Positions 50,984 through 64,000 of a stretch of 64,000 nucleotides of DNA are shown piece by piece. A program made the position numbers and the translations under genes. The notes beneath the pieces are model-generated. The model was not told where the DNA came from. It did no database searches and saw nothing but the letters and a program-made list of their open reading frames with translations. Location: positions 2,050,001 through 2,114,000 of the forward strand of contig JAQFVV010012490.1 of the NCBI GenBank assembly GCA_028023455.1, written 5' to 3'. Positions within the stretch are counted from its first letter, which is position 1. Each line of letters starts with the position of its first letter. The stretch is from Epiperipatus broadwayi. Its lineage: Eukaryota; Onychophora; Udeonychophora; Euonychophora; Peripatidae.

Positions 50984-51079
50984 AAAAAACAATGAATATC
51001 ACGGAAAAAATGACACTTAAATTTCATTTTCAGCTGCTGATATTTCAGAGCGGAATTTTGAAATGTTACCTCACAGTTT

Positions 51080-51640
51080 GCACATATTTAATGTTGTATT
51101 CTTCTGCATCAGAAAATAATCCTTATTAACCCTGTCAAAAAATAAAAATTATCCCAACAACTTGTATTTATAGCAGTACAAAATAATTAACATGTCATAA
51201 TAGAACAAAGCAGGTATTTCAAAAGTCTACTTTTGTTACATTTTAATTAAATTTGTTAGCTTTGGAAATTACTTTTTCATGTAAAATGTATTATGTCATA
51301 TTCTTTTTAAAGTACAAACTGTGATTTGATATATTACGGTGCGATTATATTTAATTTGTATATGTATGCGCATATTTAATGTTGTATTCTTCTGCATCAG
51401 AAAATAATCCTTATTAACCCTGTCAAAAAATAAAAATTATCCCACAAATTGTATTTCTAACAGTACAAAATAATTAATACGTCATAATAGAACAAAGCAG
51501 GTATTTCAAAAGTCTACTTTAGTTACATTTTAATTAAATTTGTTAGCTTTGGAAATGTCTATTACATCATATTTCATTTTGAAAGAACAAACTGATTTAA
51601 TATATTATGGTGTGATTATATTTAAATAATATATATATAG
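51080..51640. repeat. Direct duplication of about 288 bp in Q left arm
   Basis: CATATTTAATGTTGTATTC begins at 51083 and again at 51371, and the following AATAATCCTTATTAACCCTG and AGCAGGTATTTCAAAAG blocks repeat too. The right arm and Q copy 1 have one copy. Confidence 0.85.
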
Positions 51641-54033
51641 ATATAATTCAGTATTTTCCTAAGAATCTCATATATGATGAAATGTTTAGGATACTATTAA
51701 CCAGTATCTAGCTTTTGCGAGTGCGTTAAATAGTAATTGTAAAAATAAATTTTGTTTAGAGTCAACGCCATTTTTCATTTTATTTTGGGAGATAGCTAAT
51801 GGAGTACTCTAATGGATTTATATTCTGCAAATAATATTTTTCTATGGCACGTCACTCTGTGTCTTTTCAAAATGAAATGTGATGTTATTTTCACATGAAA
51901 AACAATTTCTTGAAACAAAAAAACTGGAAAAATTCCAAGTACATACTATAAATGAAGGAAGACATCGGTAATAATTTTGTGTATTGATTTTTAATTATTA
52001 AATATTATTAATGAATTTAGATATGCCCTAATTTCAAAGACAGGAAAAAATAAATTGCTTTACAGCTAAATAATTTGATGTTGAAAGTCTTTTCTTTTAA
52101 AAGTATTTAGTATATTTTTTGAAAATCTATTTGGTGGGGAAGGGGGGGAATTTATTTACATTGGTAATTAGATATCTTGTACTAAAAAAAAAAATTGGCA
52201 ACTTTGTTTAAATAAGTAATGAAATTTATTTTTACAATTACTATTTACCGCACTTGCAAAAGCTAGAAACTGGTTAATAGTATCCTAAACATTTCATCAT
52301 ATATGAGATTCTTAGGAAAATACTGAATTATATCTATATATATTATTTAAATATAATCACACCGTAATATATTAGATCAGTTTGTTCTTTCAAAATGAAA
52401 TATTATGTAATAGACATTTCCAAAGCTAACAAATTTAATTAAAATGTAACTAAAGTAGACTTTTGAAATACCTGCTTTGTTCTATTATGACATGTTAATT
52501 ATTTTGTACTGCTAGAAATACAAGTTGTTGGGATAATTTTTATTTTTTGACAGGGTTAATAAGGATTATTTTCTTATGCAGAAGAATACAACATTAAATA
52601 TGCGCAAACTTCGAGGCAACATTTCAAAATCCTGCTCTGAAATATCAGCAGCTGAAAATGAAATTTAAGTGTCATTTTTTCCATGATATTCTTTTTTTTT
52701 TTTTGCTTCATAATTTTGCCATCTTTGCTGTACTTTTTTAAACAAAATAAGCATAGTTACTTAATCTTGTGTTTCTATTCAAGTGTGTTAAAAGCTTCAT
52801 AATTTTGCCATCTTTGCTGTACTTTTTTAGACCAAATAACCATCATTACTCAATCTTCTGTTACTATTTACAATGTGAACTCTAAATCAAAATAATGTTT
52901 TTCTTAATGGATTTTTATGCTGAACACATTCTTATATATATTACTATGAACAGAATATATTTTCTCTTGGGCAAAATGCTGAAGAAATACCATTATTTTA
53001 AATGGGATTGGGGTGTTATATTTTTTTTAATGTAAGAAGTAGCTCTTACGTCACATTTCAATTGCAACTATTTATTTGCAACTTTGTTTAAATAAAATGT
53101 AATGAAGTATGCATTTATATATAATTATCAGTGTGCACAGAAAATGCTACTAAATTATAGTTTAAAAAAATAGTTTCTCTTTGTAAACAAGGCAGGAAGA
53201 TGTCAATCAAGTCATCATTGTGTAAATGGCACTGAACTGAACTCGAACAAAAAGTTGGTAATATTTCTACAAATATATTTTTAAAACTCTATTTTAATAT
53301 TCTTAATTATTTAAATTCTTGTTAAAATAACATCTTGTAACATTCTTGCTAATAAATATAATAACTTTTTCTGTAACTGTATTCGATGATTATTTTAAAC
53401 TTTCTATTTTAAACTTGCTAATATATTTAATTACTTACTATTTATTACTCTGTATTTAAGTGTTGTGACTTCTTATTTGCAAATAGTCTTTTTATTTTTT
53501 AAATATTAAATGTATATTTTTGAAAAGTTACTCAGTAATTCTTCATGCGGCAGGGGAGGACAGTTTATCTCTTAGTAATACACCAAATTCTGTATTTGCA
53601 TTTTAATTATTTTTGATCATATTCTTGATGCAATTTGAGAAATAGATTCTCTCATGTAATATTCTTTTTAGTTTATATAACTTTTGCTTTTAAATCTGAT
53701 CGTTTGCAAATATTGAAACCTACTTAATTTGCCACCATGTTTCTTTGTTGTATTTTCATGGAATTATTTATTTTTAAATTTGAATTTTATAGTAATTATT
53801 CTTTTTAACTTATATAACCATTGCTTTTATATTCTTTTTAGCTTATATAACCATTGCTTTTATATCTGATCGTTTGCAAATATTGAAAGCTACTTAATTT
53901 GCCGATTTTGATTTTTTTTTGCTGATTTTGATTTTAGGGGGGGTCTTTCCTTGTCGTATTTGAATTTTATAGTAATATTCTTTTTAGCTTATATAACCTT
54001 TGCTTTTAAATCTGATCGTTTGCAAATATTGAC

Positions 54034-54672
54034 TCCCCACAAATCAATTTTTGGTCAACCGTAGGGATTTCACCAAGATCTCTCCCATATGCCAGCTCTG
54101 TAAAACTGACAATGAAACCCTCCAGCACTTCCTACTTAAATGTCCCTTTCTGCTTGGTGTGAGACATGCCATCTCCTGCCTTTCCTTGCACAGGAATACC
54201 AACTTCGACCTCCAAAAATCCATAGAAACAGGGGTCTTTGCAACTATTAGAGTATTAGTTTTCCTCATCTATGCACTCTGGTTGCTTCGATGTGCCATTA
54301 TTTTTGACCAGAGAGTACACTCAGTGAATCAAAAGCTCTTGGACCTAATTTGTTGTCTCAAAACCAGAGATACCAACTATCCCCACCTCCACTCCTCACA
54401 GATACTTGGGCAATCCTCCAACTCCCATACTCTCAGCCTCTGTCATAGGACTCAATAATTCAAATGTTTGTGACCCATGCAGTGATTGCTCAATGAAGAC
54501 ATGCATCTCGGACTGGCCTGGACTATACACTGTTTCCCCTTTCCATTTCCCATTCCCTTTTCACATGTATCCTTCCCCTCTTACCATGTTGCTCCTGAAA
54601 TTTCAATTTATCATATAATCACTCCCTTGTAAACCTTTTTCTAACTGTATTTATATCTGTTTTTTTTTTTTG
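54034..54672 (+). pseudogene. LINE E: 5'-truncated LINE 3' end with zinc knuckle
   Basis: A frame of 135 codons (54051-54458) reads RRDFTKISPICQLCKTDNET and then LQHFLLKCPF, the C-x2-C...H-x4-C knuckle after a LINE reverse transcriptase. A hydrophobic C-terminal part with FLIYALWLLRCAIIFDQRV follows. The C-rich untranslated region ends in a T-rich stretch near 54672. GC content is well above the flanks and the frame is open, so it is probably younger than the other LINEs. It starts exactly where the Q right arm stops. Confidence 0.7.
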
Positions 54673-54834
54673 ATGAACAAACTTTCATCACTGAGAAAAC
54701 AAACTAAAAAAAACCCACAGAAATTAATACTCATTAACATGCAGACAATGAAAAATGCATTATATTTTAAATCATGATTATATAAATTTGTGTAAAATTA
54801 TTATTATTATAATTTAAATATTAGCAACAAAAAA

Positions 54835-55240
54835 TTGCTCCATGAATACAAAAAATGGGCACTGGAGCATGTTTTTCGACTTTATACTAAAAACAAATCT
54901 CATTGCATTGCCAACTACTTACTCCTACACCATAAAAGGATGTATATTTCAATTAACACTTTTTGTGGTCTATGCCACCAGGCTGAAGAGATGCTCCAAC
55001 ACCTGATTTATCAATGTACCACATCACAGCAAATTAGAACAATAATGTGTGTCATACCACCAACAGAACAATACCATCAATCATATTACCAATGCTTATC
55101 AAGGCAAATAAATACCCAGCATTAGAACATCCACCTTTGTACTATATGCCTTCTGGTGTACAAGGTGTACTTACTTAATAGGCAACAATACCAGAAGGCA
55201 CCCATCTACCTTTCACAATAAACTGAATCAGATAAAAAAT
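54835..55240 (+). pseudogene. LINE F: another LINE C-terminal fragment with zinc knuckle
   Basis: The frame 54835-55125 contains FRLYTKNKSHCIANYLL, then FCGLCHQAEEMLQHLIYQC, the same C-x2-C...H-x4-C plan as LINE E but with a different sequence. The upstream LINE body is missing. The 3' end is unclear and is placed by the fall-off of the C-rich composition. Confidence 0.6.
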
Positions 55241-55657
55241 AGAGATAAGATAATAACAAACCACATATTTATACAGCCACATGGTCACTTCTCAAGGGAA
55301 AATCAATGTTATAAACATACATACATTTCATCTTTACAATCTTAGCCATCTATAGAAAATCAAAACAGAAATGAACATATGATGATTAATCAATAAACAA
55401 TTTTAAATTGCATATGTCAAATGTTGGAGGCATTAAATTAATATGGAAAGAAATCAAACTCAAAATTTAAACATTTAATTAATACTGAAACCATAACCGT
55501 TTGTGCCTTTCAAAATTGTAACCCTCCCAAATATTATGTATCTAAAGGATATGACTACCTTGTAAATAAAACAATGTAATCGATGTAAAATTATGAAAAA
55601 ACAAGGTACTCAATGTAAAATCTTTTTAATGCAATAAAGTTCTTTTTTGAAACAGCA

Positions 55658-55712
55658 TCATCCTCCTCCTCCTACTGCTACTACTACTCGTTCTCTTTCT
55701 TCTTCTTGACAA
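55658..55712. repeat. CTN trinucleotide microsatellite
   Basis: CTC, CTA and CTT triplets run for about 55 bp (TCCTCCTCCTCCTACTGC and onward). Confidence 0.85.
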
Positions 55713-58120
55713 AAATGACATCAGGTCTTATGTTATCATGTATGTATGTAATATTTTTTCAAAAAGAATTATTAATAGATAAACTATTTTGAAAATTAGA
55801 ATGTATATCCCAACTTATCTACTTATTAAATATAATTTTTTAATGAGAAATATTATTCTTTATCAGTTTTTTTTTAAATTATTAGAATATTAATTTCTTA
55901 AATTATTGTAACAGTCTACTTCTGTATATTTTTATTTGATAAAAATTTAATTTTAATGCAGAAAATTTCAAATCATTTTAATCTAAACAATTTCATTATA
56001 ATTACAAAACTTAATTTTATATGCTAAACTCAATTGTTTAAATCATTTCCTGTGTAATGAAATTTGTTTAATATCAATAATCTATAAGGTACTTAAAAAC
56101 GTGTAAATGAAATGATATTGGCAAATTAACAATCACTCCATTAAAAATATAAAATATTATTTTTGATGTTTAGTAATCTTTTCTAACTTATAACAATTTA
56201 TAATATAAAATTTTCAAATTATAATAGATATTGATTTTTAATTATAATTTTTATCTAGTCATTTGAATCATATGAAATGTTTTCATTTGCAAAGCTTTTG
56301 TAGTATGCCTACCCAATGTAAAGTTGAAATTTATCCACGATTTGAGAATGGAATTCATTCTAATGTGTTCTGATATCAACAAATTTTATGAATTCTAATA
56401 TGTTATCTGCTGTTTTAAAATAGTTTAGTATTTCAAATATTTTTTGATTTGGTATTGTTATTTACTAAATCATAAAAATTATTCATGCAAATTTTATATT
56501 TTAAAAATTTATTTAAATGATTTATAAAAATGTTTCATTTTTCTTTTTGCAACTTAGACATGGTTGGATACACATTTGGTGAACTTCCATAAAATACATA
56601 CAGAATTATGATAGTTTTAAAAAATTCCATGGGCATTAAGAAAAATGAACAAGTAAATAATACTTGATCAGAACTTGTTAATGTCCAAAAAGATTGTTGT
56701 GAAAGAAGTAAAGAATAATTAACAATGAGATAGATGGGTTTCATTACAAAAAACAATGTCGTTTTGAGCAACTGAAAAAAATCAATAACATGATTAATCA
56801 TTTGTAGAGAAATACTATTTGTAACAATGCCAAAAGTGTATGCCAATCTCATGTCAACTAATAATAATAATAGTATTCTAGTAAAATGAAATAGATAAAA
56901 GTTAAACAGCTACTAAATAAAACCATTACAAAACAAAGATCTCTCCAGCTTCCATAAAGAAATAGAGAAAGTATTACAAGATTTTCCAATTGTTGGGGGA
57001 AAACCTTTAGGACATTTTTTCTATCCTTGTTTTACAAGCTTAATAAGAATGCATAGATACCCATTTATTGACCAATATTCAATGGTTAAGTGGGACAACC
57101 CTGAACAAGCTACCTGAAAGAAAAAATCCTAAACTTGGCTGAAATTTAAATAAAATCTTATCAATACTGTAATTAAGATAAAATTCTGAGTTGAATTTCA
57201 CACTATCACAATGTCAAATTATTAAATATAAATATATATTTTGAATTCGTTTTTTGTTTGTCTAAATCATAACAGGAAATTAAGTGTAAATTTTCTCCAT
57301 ACAAATACGCAATTTTTAGTGGATAATTTCACATTTCATACAGAAAATTGTTCTAAATTTTTTAACATATTCATATTATCAAAATGATTAATAATCTTTC
57401 ATTTTAAATAGATATAACATATAAAATGATATGGATTTAAACTTCAACTTAAATGTATTTACCATTTTAAAAATTGAACTGATTATTTTTTAAAAGGCAT
57501 AATTTTTAATGATCTTCTTTTCTATAACTTGCTTCCACTTGCATTATAATATTCTTTTAATCAGTTAGCACACTTCTAATTAATACAAAATATCCTGTAT
57601 TATGAACTTATTTTAAAGGAGCTGCAATTCAATTATATGTTTTTGTGTATACAGAAAAATCATGATCTGAACTGCATCAATATACCCTACTTCAATTATA
57701 TACTATCCAAAGAAAATGTATATAAACATAAAATAAAAAAATTAAAATTCATAAACATTATAACTGTACAATATGGCAACAACTATTTTGTTCATATCAG
57801 AGTGCTCTCATGAATGTAATCACATTTATTAAAATGTTCTTTCAGGTTATGTTGAAAGAACACACATTTTATTCTTTTCTTTCTTTAGCTTCTAAAAGTT
57901 TAATATATTATAGTATTTCAATTTTATAAAATATTTTCTTAGTATAAATCTAGAAGCTATATGAAAGTTAAGAAAATTTGTTTTTTCTTATGCTTAAAAC
58001 AAAAGTTTACTGATTTTTAATAATGACAAAGAAAAAAAAAACACTGGTTCAATATTTTATTATCTCAGACAGCTTAAAGTGGAATGAAATTCAGCTGAGA
58101 ATTTAAAATAGCTAAATGCT
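55713..58120. other. AT-rich DNA, nothing recognised
   Basis: The minus-strand open frame at 56535-56852 lacks any motif I know and has background composition. No gene call. Confidence 0.45.
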
Positions 58121-58196
58121 ATTACATTCAAATATCAGCCTTTTAAGCTAATTGTGCATACGCTTTGCTTTGCGAGTGTTAATAATAAATGAATAC
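58121..58196. mobile_element. H-family element, diverged half-copy
   Basis: TACATTCAAATATCAGCC, then AAGCTAATTGTGCATACGC and CGAGTGTTAATAATAAATGA match one arm of the hairpin element at 22737-22890. The second arm is missing. Confidence 0.72.
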
Positions 58197-61100
58197 TTTC
58201 TCACCAATACAAGATATAGTATTTATGCAGGAATAAAGAGACTACTGTATAGATTCTAAATCAATATGGATTAAAAACATCAAAACAATTGGAGAAGCCA
58301 TGTCTGCTTATAACAAAATTACTATTACATTTTCATAAGGAAAAAGGTTATTGTTAAAAAAAAATTCACCCAGAGCTTGCTAAATTGCAATGAAACTGAA
58401 TTGTTATGATATATCAATGACATGACAAGGTCAAATTCTGATAGTTCACTGCTCATTTTATTTTTAAAAAAAACAATGAAAAGAACATATAGGGTAAATT
58501 TATTAGTATTTTTATGTTTTGAGTGAATGTGGACGAATGAACACACAGTAAATGTATAAGTAAATGTGTTGTTACTATTTATTATTAATAATTACATTAT
58601 TTTTTAATATTTTAATCTTAACTTATATGTGCACCCTAGGCACATAAGTGTATGTTATATATATGCTTTCAAAAATACTGTATATATACAGTAAACAATA
58701 TGTATTACATTGTAATCTAAAGTGATAAAAAGTGAGCTCTTATCTATATATATGTATGTGAAAAAGGAGAGACTTGAAAAAAATATAGTGAATATTGAGC
58801 TCCACTATATATAACATCATATATATACTACATGTTTCTTTAATACAATTTTTGAGTTTTAAACTGCATTTTATATCTACCATAGAATAAAATAAATTGA
58901 AATCTTAAATTGTTCTTTTGGATCAGATGCCAGGTTGATAATCAATACTTCTTTCCCCCAAAGAATTAATTAATAGTAGATAATTTCACAAACAAACCCT
59001 GCTAATTAATGTTTTTTTTCCTCCATGACAAAAATTGCTTGCTTATTATCTCAATTAAAAATTAAATATATAGAAAAATATTCTTAGTAAATTTAACTAC
59101 AATTACATATGCAATAAATAAAATAGGATTTTTTCCTCCTAAACAAATAATTTTTCTTATCAAGGGTGTCCATAAAAACATAGTTAAAAGAATTTAATGG
59201 TTTACATGTATGAATTTAAGCATATTTTTACCCAGATAATATATATAATGCTTTTCTAATATTACAAATAATTTAAATAAACTTCTTTTCATAATCTTTT
59301 AAAAAGCAAACATAAAATACTACAAACAATGCACACTGTTAAAACATATCAAAAATATTATACACTGTTTAAAATTTTATTATATAAAGTGTTAATTTAA
59401 TAGATTTTAATATAATGTGTTGCATTTTAAACAGAATATAAACATGGTTGAAAAATAATGAAAATAAGAACACGTGCTTAAATTAAAATTTATTTATTAC
59501 AATTGAATGAATTTATTTTAATTAATATGTAATTTTAGTTATTTGGAAACAAATATTAATAACAATAATCATATAGACTATTGTGTGGGGAAGTCATGTG
59601 ATGTTTAAACACTCAAGTTATAAATCGAGCACAGCAGTTCTATTCAATTGACTAAACAACGAGGTTTTTTTTTTGGAATTTACTAAGCTGTGGATTTATT
59701 CAGAAATCTTTATTTATTGATTCTATCATATCATTCTATAGGACCAGAATCAAATAAATATTTAAACAACATACTGTTCAGTTATTTTATTCTTTTTTCT
59801 CACTTCCTTTTTTAATATTATAAAGTGAAAAAATCACTCATAATTTATTCACAATTATGTCAAAAGCATTTTAAAACATGCTATAATTTCATGTCTTTCT
59901 TCTACTATACAGTTTTCCATTTTGGTTTTTACAATACATCATTAGTTTTCAAATAAGATTATTTTTAAAAAAAATATTTTAAAGTGTTTTTCATTTTATA
60001 TAATACTAATAATAAATATTAAAAAAATTAAACATAAATTAACAGTAATAAAATTCTGAAATAATTTTCACACATTTAAATAAATTTACTCAAGTATGCA
60101 CTATAATAATAAAAAAAAAAGTTCATCTTTAAGTTCATTCTATTATACTTCAAAAATATAACCGATAAAATTTTTGTTTTCATGCAATCAAAGAACATAT
60201 TATATAATAAATTGGTTTACTATCTTAAATTACATGTAAATATCATCACATGATGACTGGGATCTCTTTAAAAATTTATTTAAATCACACTATATTAAAA
60301 CCCACCCTATTTAAAAGGGTATAAGATTACTCCCTATATCATTATAACATATTAACCTTAATTTCTGTTCTCATTTTTCTTAATCTTAAATCAGAAATTA
60401 TTACTTTTTCAATAGCTCACTTGAATCACTCCTACTCCAGATATGTTCATAATCATGAGTGAAAAAAAAAAAACAGCAATAAATGACTCACCTAAAAAGA
60501 CACAGAGAGAAAAAAAAATTGTTTTAGAATCATATATATAAAATCTAAAAATTATATTGCTAAAAATAAGGTTACTGAAATATATTTGTATATAATAGAA
60601 TTATATAATGTATATTAGGATTGATCAACATAGTAAATGCATTATGTATATATATACTTTTGAATTAATCACCAAATATTATACTTCTTGGCTAGCCTCA
60701 CATTTATTACAATCATCCTGCTTTCATGATCATATGAGAAAACTACTTTGGCAATAATGTTGTTATATACACTGTTGAATTCATCCTGCACTTTTGATAG
60801 AGATTTAAAACAGATTCCTATCATCATCATTTTGAAATTATGAGATGATAGTTATAAGTGGTTATTTTAATCAATCAATAATTGTAAGTTAATTAAAGTC
60901 AGGTGACATAATAGAAAAAAATGTAGCTTTTAATGTATTTCTATAAACATCTAATGTTAAAAAAAAATCCCATGTTTATTTATTGTATAGTTTTATAGAG
61001 TGTATGTAATAATGATTTGATAAAGATATAAACAGTTGAATATCAATTAATAAATTTTGATTATGATTTAGACAATATATGGAATGATTTAAAATTTTGT

Positions 61101-61299
61101 AAGCTTAAATTTAAATTATTATTTCAATATATTGTTTTGTACATAGTTCATGAATTTACTATATTTTATCACCCTTTATATACATTATATCAATGATAAA
61201 TTCTAAAACAAAACTCAGTAATGCAATGCATTGTACAAAATGCACACATACATACAAGTCAATGATAAATTCTGAAATATATATAGTATTTTAAAAATG
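58197..61299. other. AT-rich DNA, nothing recognised
   Basis: TA-rich tracts occur at 58640-58840 and 60530-60660. I find no genes, SINE boxes or repeats shared with other parts. Confidence 0.45.
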
Positions 61300-61720
61300 A
61301 GTGAAAATCAGTCCCTATCTTACAGTAATAGTGCAATAAAAAAATATCAAGCTGTCAATGTGGACATGGAGATTCAAGTGTTTCACACTTCTATCCTATC
61401 TGATGATAAAAATTATTTGCAAAATGTATGCTTACTGAGAAAGAGTAATCTGAATTTTGTTCTGGTTGAGATATAAATAGATTTTTTTTAAAAAATTGAA
61501 AATATCCCTGAAATACAATGATTATTCATCCTTCCACAATATATTACAGTAGATAAAAACTAGTTCTTAATTTGCTTAAGATTGGTGTAATGGAAAAATA
61601 TAAAGCTGTCAAGCATAAAGATTCAGGGTGTTTAATATCTCTAGCCTATTGATGTGTGAAAGTTATTCAAAAAATGTATGTATAAAGAGAGAGGGTGGTT
61701 TGAATTGCAATATGATGGAG
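61300..61720. repeat. Diverged tandem duplication, spacing about 258 bp
   Basis: AAAATATCAAGCTGTCAATG (61341) recurs as AAAATATAAAGCTGTCAAGC near 61597. The following AAGATTCA, CTA.CCTAT and AAAATGTATG blocks keep the same spacing. Divergence is considerable. Confidence 0.6.
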
Positions 61721-62329
61721 TTAAGATGAAGGGTGCACTGATAAAATAAAAGTAATAATAAATTCAATCCTATTTTTGATATTTTATAATCATTACAAAT
61801 ATACAATAAGTAATAGCTTTAGCTAATTTCCAACAAGTAATTTTAAAAAGATCATATGATAGTGAAAATGCTTGCCATATTTGTGAACTGGATTTAAATT
61901 TAGAATGAGGAGTATTTTTTCAAGTACTAATCAGATTTACATTTTTTTTTGTCATTTAGTTAGATTGTAGTGATTAAACCAATCAATCAATATCAGTCAT
62001 AAATAAAGATCTAGTGACACTTAAATAAGAACAAAACAAAAATAGAAACCCATTCTTCATCACTAAACAATTGTTCAGTCTGGTAAATAATATTGTCCCC
62101 TTAACTGTTCTTCTATAGGAAGGAAAGAGCTGTAGGAGAGGCTTTGCCTTACAATAGGTAGTTTAAAGTCTGTTTTATTTTATCTAAATGCATTTTATGT
62201 GTGTTAAGTTTTCTGAAATAAATAAGTTATGACTAGGTAAGAATACTTAAGTCAATAATAGTAATAACCTGCCATTGCTTTTCCTCCTTTCTTCCTTTAA
62301 CATTTTTTTTTTTTTTAAATGTCATAGCA

Positions 62330-62353
62330 AATATATATATATATATATATATG
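62330..62353. repeat. (TA)n microsatellite
   Basis: This is an uninterrupted TA dinucleotide run of about 12 units. Confidence 0.9.
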
Positions 62354-63632
62354 TATAATGGAGCTTCATCAAGCTTTAATAAACTGTTTACATCAGTAAA
62401 ATCATAAAAAAAAAAACCTACTTTTAAAATTTATTTTTTAATACTGTATATAATCTCATCCCTAAGAGCATTCATGTCAAATCAGACTAGAGATAGGATT
62501 ATTAAGTCAATTTATTTAAAAAGTAAATCAAATGTGAATCAGCAGAAATATATATTAATGAATTTTACTATGAAATTACTAACAAGTATTTAAAAAAAAA
62601 GTATCATAGTACTCAACTATTACAGTCAAAATCGGATGTCAAGTAATTATTTGTCCACTATAGGTATTTATAAAATCAATGTACATATGATGAGAAAATT
62701 CTAAACATCAAAATACTATTTTGATGGTGGTTAGATTAATTCAAAAATGTATGTAAATATATTTTATTTATATAGTGCAATGTTTATAGAGCATTCAGTT
62801 TAAATAGTGTTTCATCTGTAAAACACATGTGCCATGGTTTAAGCTACATTATTATTTAGATTTCAAAAATGTATATGTGTTAAATTCTGAAATAAAATTA
62901 AAATGAATCATATTAGAATTTACTATGTAAAAAGAAGTCAGAGGATAACAGACTGATTTACATGAATCTCAAAAATAAAAATAGAAGATTTGATAAAATT
63001 AATTGGGATATATCCTTGGGTAAACGATTGATAATGATATAAAGATTGAATGACATTATAAAACAACCAATGTTTGATAACATTACTGCACTACAGAGCA
63101 AATATTTCTTCAGTATCCTTTCATAGATTTATCAATCAGTCAACTGCTGATTGAAGGTTTTATGATTTTCATATATTTTTTTTTTTTGTATGATAATACC
63201 TGCCAACCAATAACTGGATATATAATTGGATTGCTAATAGCTAGCTGTATTTTAAAAAAAAAAAAAAACCTAGGCTTCCTTGAAAAATTGAACTACTTGA
63301 AAAAAGTTTAAGTTTCAGAGATTAGTAACTATATCAGAAAATTCTTTCATATTATATGTGTCTGAAACTAAGTACACTAAGATCCTTCACTCCTCTATAA
63401 AAAGTCCCTGATTAAGAATCTCCTGTGTAAAGTTGAGCATAATTAATCCAATTTATTTATAATTTTTAAACAATAAATGGTAATTAGGATTAATGCTAAT
63501 ATAAAATCTTTTGATTAATAATAGTACATGTGTTAAATTAGTTAACTTAATCAAATTGATTTTTTTTTTCTATTACAAGAAACTGCTTTTATTAAATTAA
63601 CTACAACTTTTTAAAAACACTTTGCATTATTT
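62354..63632. other. AT-rich DNA, nothing recognised
   Basis: I see no feature beyond A- and T-runs (63180, 63250). Confidence 0.45.
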
Positions 63633-63779
63633 CTAGAAATGATGCAAATACATATTGTTACTTGCAAATGATCGGTATCTTATGATCAATCGAAAGCCAA
63701 CATAAGGAGCAAGCCAATCTGCAAATGCAACCATCCCAAGAGTGACCAAGCAACCATAAAACAAAGTATAGATCCAAAT
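63633..63779 (-). other. Doubtful coding fragment (48 codons and stop)
   Basis: The minus strand reads a hydrophobic peptide containing LVTLGMVAFADWLAPYVGFR and then LIIRYRSFASNNMYLHHF before a TAG stop. GC and codon variety are above the flanks. An in-frame TAA lies just upstream, so it would have to be a 3'-terminal exon; CATTTGCAG at about 63719 is the only acceptor-like site and would leave a very short exon. I do not recognise the protein. A fragment of an unknown element is equally possible. Confidence 0.15.
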
Positions 63780-64000
63780 ATAGGTTTAAATCAGTACAAG
63801 AACTCTAATGTGTTAAATAAATGTATAATATGTTCTCTCCTAGGCTAAGCATATAATAATTAATACATTATCTACAATACGTGGATAGATCAATGGTTGT
63901 TTGATACTTAATTATTACATCCCACAAACAATAATAATAATGGTAATCTCAAGATATCAAATATTAAGTAATTTCATTGTAAAAAATACTAGTTTTGCAG
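63780..64000. other. AT-rich window end, nothing recognised
   Basis: No supported feature. Confidence 0.45.

Larger units (their letters stand above)
48958..54033. mobile_element. Q-family element, copy 2, folded as a 4.6-kb inverted repeat
   Basis: 48958-51640 is collinear with Q copy 1 (31551-33235). From 49415 it is also mirrored: left arm 49415-51752, right arm 52222-54033, spacer about 470 bp. Anchors: GTCAATATTTGCAAACGATC (49415) against the right end, AAGGAAAGACCCCCCC (49497) against its partner near 53940, CACAATGATGACTTGATCGA (50204) near 53205, GCATAAAAATCCATTAAG (50508) near 52905, and CATATATGATGAAATG (51669) near 52300. The spacer holds a further partial inverted piece near 52079. 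No protein is encoded. Confidence 0.82.

Noticed and set aside
49415-54033. Assembly artefact from a mirrored contig
   Set aside because: The arms differ by substitutions, different tandem repeat numbers and a 288-bp duplication in only one arm, so they are genuinely separate sequences.
56535-56852. Minus-strand ORF of 105 codons as a host gene
   Set aside because: It has background composition, no motif, no splice context and no similarity that I recognise.

Overview
This is a eukaryotic, almost certainly invertebrate-animal, intergenic window. It is strongly AT-rich and contains long A/T runs. I see no operons, no intact long host ORF and no rRNA or standard tRNA gene. It is a dense, layered deposit of decayed transposable elements: RTE-type and other APE-type LINEs, Penelope-like elements with a GIY-YIG-like segment, a ZBED/GTF2I-repeat-like hAT transposon, tRNA-derived SINEs, and many palindromic (fold-back) elements. 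This mix fits several animal lineages (cnidarians, molluscs, arthropods, flatworms). I cannot assign a species from sequence alone.

Layout. 2.3-8.0 kb: two head-to-head Penelope-like copies. The left copy is split by a full-length 3.18-kb RTE LINE (12-bp target duplication) and by a short tRNA-type SINE (15-bp duplication). The right copy still carries both empty target sites. 8.5-10.0 kb: two adjacent fold-back elements. 10.57-13.74 kb: a second full-length RTE copy. 14.64-16.96 kb: a hAT element with recognisable ends and a pseudogenised transposase, itself hit by a small palindromic element. 17.2-23.9 kb: fold-back elements of three small families (called P, M and H here), separated by featureless AT-rich DNA. 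26-31 kb: a tRNA-like SINE and antisense LINE fragments. 31.5-33.2 kb: first copy of a family called Q here.

36.2-43.8 kb is one imperfect palindrome of about 7.7 kb. Its centre is degenerate TATC/GATA tetranucleotide DNA in inverted halves. A P element and a SINE inserted in its left arm and a 1.24-kb DNA transposon in its right arm. For the P element and the DNA transposon, the opposite arm shows the unoccupied site. 45.4-49.0 kb: an antisense APE-type LINE with endonuclease, reverse transcriptase and a C-terminal zinc knuckle. It abuts a second Q copy folded into a 4.6-kb inverted repeat (49.4-54.0 kb). Two different LINE 3' tails follow at 54.0-55.2 kb. From 55.7 kb to the end there is little beyond AT-rich DNA, one H half-copy, a diverged duplication and a doubtful coding fragment.

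Nothing here forms a working host pathway. What links the features is a relative history of insertions, readable because inverted duplicates act as internal controls. The least familiar signal is that small palindromic, MITE-looking elements (P and M) carry 13-14-bp flanking duplications. That length points to retrotransposition rather than cut-and-paste movement.
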